Shown here: piece after piece, positions 62,461 through 64,000 of the stretch
Position numbering within the stretch: the stretch's first letter is position 1
How the letters are laid out: every line of letters starts with the position of its first letter
Source: Symbiodinium natans
Taxonomy: Eukaryota > Sar > Dinophyceae > Suessiales > Symbiodiniaceae
DNA: 64,000 bases
Reading direction: 5' to 3'
Assembly: GCA_905221605.1 (NCBI GenBank)
Contig: CAJNDS010000014.1
Span: 575,920-639,919, forward strand
Notes under the pieces: generated by a model
What the model was told of the DNA's origin: nothing
The model's database searches: none
Seen by the model: the letters and a program-made list of their open reading frames with translations, nothing else
Translations under genes and position numbers: made by a program

Positions 62461-64000
62461 ATTTAAAAGGACTCCCGGTGTAAGTCGCTTTTCAAGCCAG
62501 AAGCAGCAAATCCCATCCGCAGCCTTTTTCAGCCAGCACAGGCAGTCAGGCCAGTAGAAGGGCCCAACCCCTCCGTGCGCAATGGCGGAAATGAAGCAGG
62601 AGGACCTGCCCTCCCAGGGCCAGGAGGCCCAGGAAGCCCCAATGAAGAGTGAAGAGGAAAAGCCGGAGGGTGGGGCCTCCCCGGAGCCAAAGGCTCTACA
62701 CCACCCCGCTACACTCAGGAGGGGCTACCCTCCCAAGCCAATGCCTCCTACGCAGCCCCTGCCGGGACCAGGGAGGAAGGCAACCAGGAACTGCCACCCG
62801 CACCACCGGCCGGGGAGGGGCAGCCTCCGGAGGTAGAGGCTTGGGAGAATAGAAAGAGGGAGGTTGCAAGGGAGAGTACCTGCTCGAGCGCAGGACCCCG
62901 GCACAGAGGTTTGTAGACGACTACACCCTGAAGCGGCAAAGAAACAGGCCGGGAAGAAAGCCAGGGCCCAGAGGCAGCAGGCTGTCTCCGAAGCAGCCCA
63001 AAGGGTCCCGCCCATGCCACCGCCAGCCAAACGTGCTGCCCACCCTGGATGGGGGCACGAAGAGTGGGAAGGATGGCAGCAATGGGGGGACGAGCACTGG
63101 TCCGGAGGGTGGTCCTCCAGCTGGTGGGGGGCCACCCGAGACTGGGACCAAGCCCAGAGCTCAGGAGGGGATACCTCCGAAACCAGCCAGGAGCCGGCCC
63201 CAGGCGAGGAGCAGGACCCAAGGGACCAAGAGCCCCCGGCAGACCTCAACACGGGCAATAGGCCAGCGAACGAGGGAGGTAACCTCATCCTCCGAGCAAG
63301 CAGCCGAGGTCGAGGCAATGGCCTAGCAAACCAGATGCCCGACCGGGCCTCCTATGAGGTCCAGGGCAAAACCCGGTTCCTGACCATGCTTGCTCGGGGG
63401 GGGTCAAGGGTGTGCTACACCCTTGACCGGGAACCGCGCTGGGTCCTGAAGGTGGGCCCCCAAGAGGTGTCCCTAGATTCCTGGCCGCAGGTCTGCCGGC
63501 GGTTCACCCTCCAGGTCGAGGTTCCTGGGATCCCGGCCCAGGACCTGAGGGCCTTCACAGTTGAGCGGATGGTGGCCCCCATCCGCCCAACACCGGACGG
63601 TTCATTCCTCCAGATGTGCATTATGTTGTGCTTCTGGTCAGGACTACGCCTTCCGGAGGGGTACCTCCATCCCCGGGATCAAGGGGAGCATAACTGGGGG
63701 TACTTGGGAATGCCCAAGTACCACCGGTTAACGTCCCTGGACGTAGCCAACTGGGGCACAAGGGAACACTACGGTTTCCCCAGCCAAACCCGGCTCGTCT
63801 CCTTTTTCCGGTGGTTCGACCAAGACTCCCCCACCCTAAGCAACAAAGTCAGGAGGTGGGTCAGCCTCCACCATGCTAGCATCCCCATGCTGGCAAGCCT
63901 GTTGCTGTGGGAGTTAAAGAACATGGACATGGTGTTTGTCGAGGCTCTCATTGACATGAAAGTCCTTTATGAGTTGCCCTCCCCGGACTATGGGCTAGCA
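62461..64000 (+). mobile_element. Non-LTR retroelement copy 4, opposite orientation, cut by the window end
   Basis: Plus-strand copy carrying the end of the RNase H ORF, the second-ORF start (ATG at 62,582), the Trp-rich segment (about 63,015-63,240) and the folded domain, open from about 63,330 to 64,000. It has a 30-bp in-frame deletion near 63,477 compared with copy 3, and a frame break in the N-terminal linker (about 62,700-62,830). It is closer to copy 3 than to copy 2. Confidence 0.75.

Overview
The window looks like dinoflagellate nuclear DNA. Three things point there: dozens of interstitial plant/alveolate-type telomere tracts (TTTAGGG/CCCTAAA), retroelement proteins of a GC-rich type I associate with dinoflagellates, and short matches to the 3' half of the dinoflagellate spliced leader (SL) next to retro-copies. 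This assignment is inference from sequence features; no rRNA or marker gene is present.

Layout. 1-1,002 (minus): frameshifted fragment of a retroelement-like ORF. 2,641-5,607 (minus): a four-exon gene for a secreted protein with a laminin-G-like jelly roll; two of its three introns hold telomere-like tracts. 5.7-9.4 kb: degenerate telomeric DNA. 9.4-10.1 kb: duplicated, decayed leucine-rich/FNIP-like coding repeats. 10.2-11.6 kb (minus): exons of a probable dual-specificity phosphatase (HCx5R seen). 12.2-12.65 kb: a long (CA)n tract. 13-14 kb: isolated coding-like fragments. 14.4-15.28 kb and 32.31-33.78 kb: two halves of one ~125-bp satellite array, split by a 17,030-bp LTR retrotransposon (15,284-32,313, transcribed leftward). 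33.9-36.2 kb: a GC-rich minisatellite, then a GTTTAAAC-rich hairpin array. 36.7-49.5 kb: almost entirely degenerate telomere-like repeats with two small inverted-repeat elements. 49.5-53 kb: unassigned DNA. 53.1-64 kb: four copies of the 3' part of a non-LTR retroelement; three are in tandem on the minus strand and end in poly(A), and the fourth is head-to-head on the plus strand.

The LTR element is the main result. Its LTRs are 294 bp, identical by eye, and flanked by a 4-bp target duplication (ATAA). The unoccupied target is still readable in neighbouring satellite units, so the insertion is recent. It encodes three long ORFs, each in the -1 frame relative to the one before. The first is gag plus the start of an aspartic protease, with two CCCH zinc fingers. 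The second is a 2,734-codon pol. The third is a 1,538-codon ORF. Pol is permuted inside the reverse transcriptase. The thumb/connection and RNase H lie near its N terminus, the integrase (D-x59-D-x35-E) and a decayed methyltransferase-like domain lie in the middle, and the RT fingers/palm with YVDD lie at the C terminus. The third ORF carries a Tpt1/KptA-like RNA 2'-phosphotransferase domain with its RH/R/R residues present, a C2H2 finger, two RanBP2-like fingers, a membrane segment, a SWIM finger and a PLD-like HxK/GSxN domain. I know of no described LTR element with this combination.
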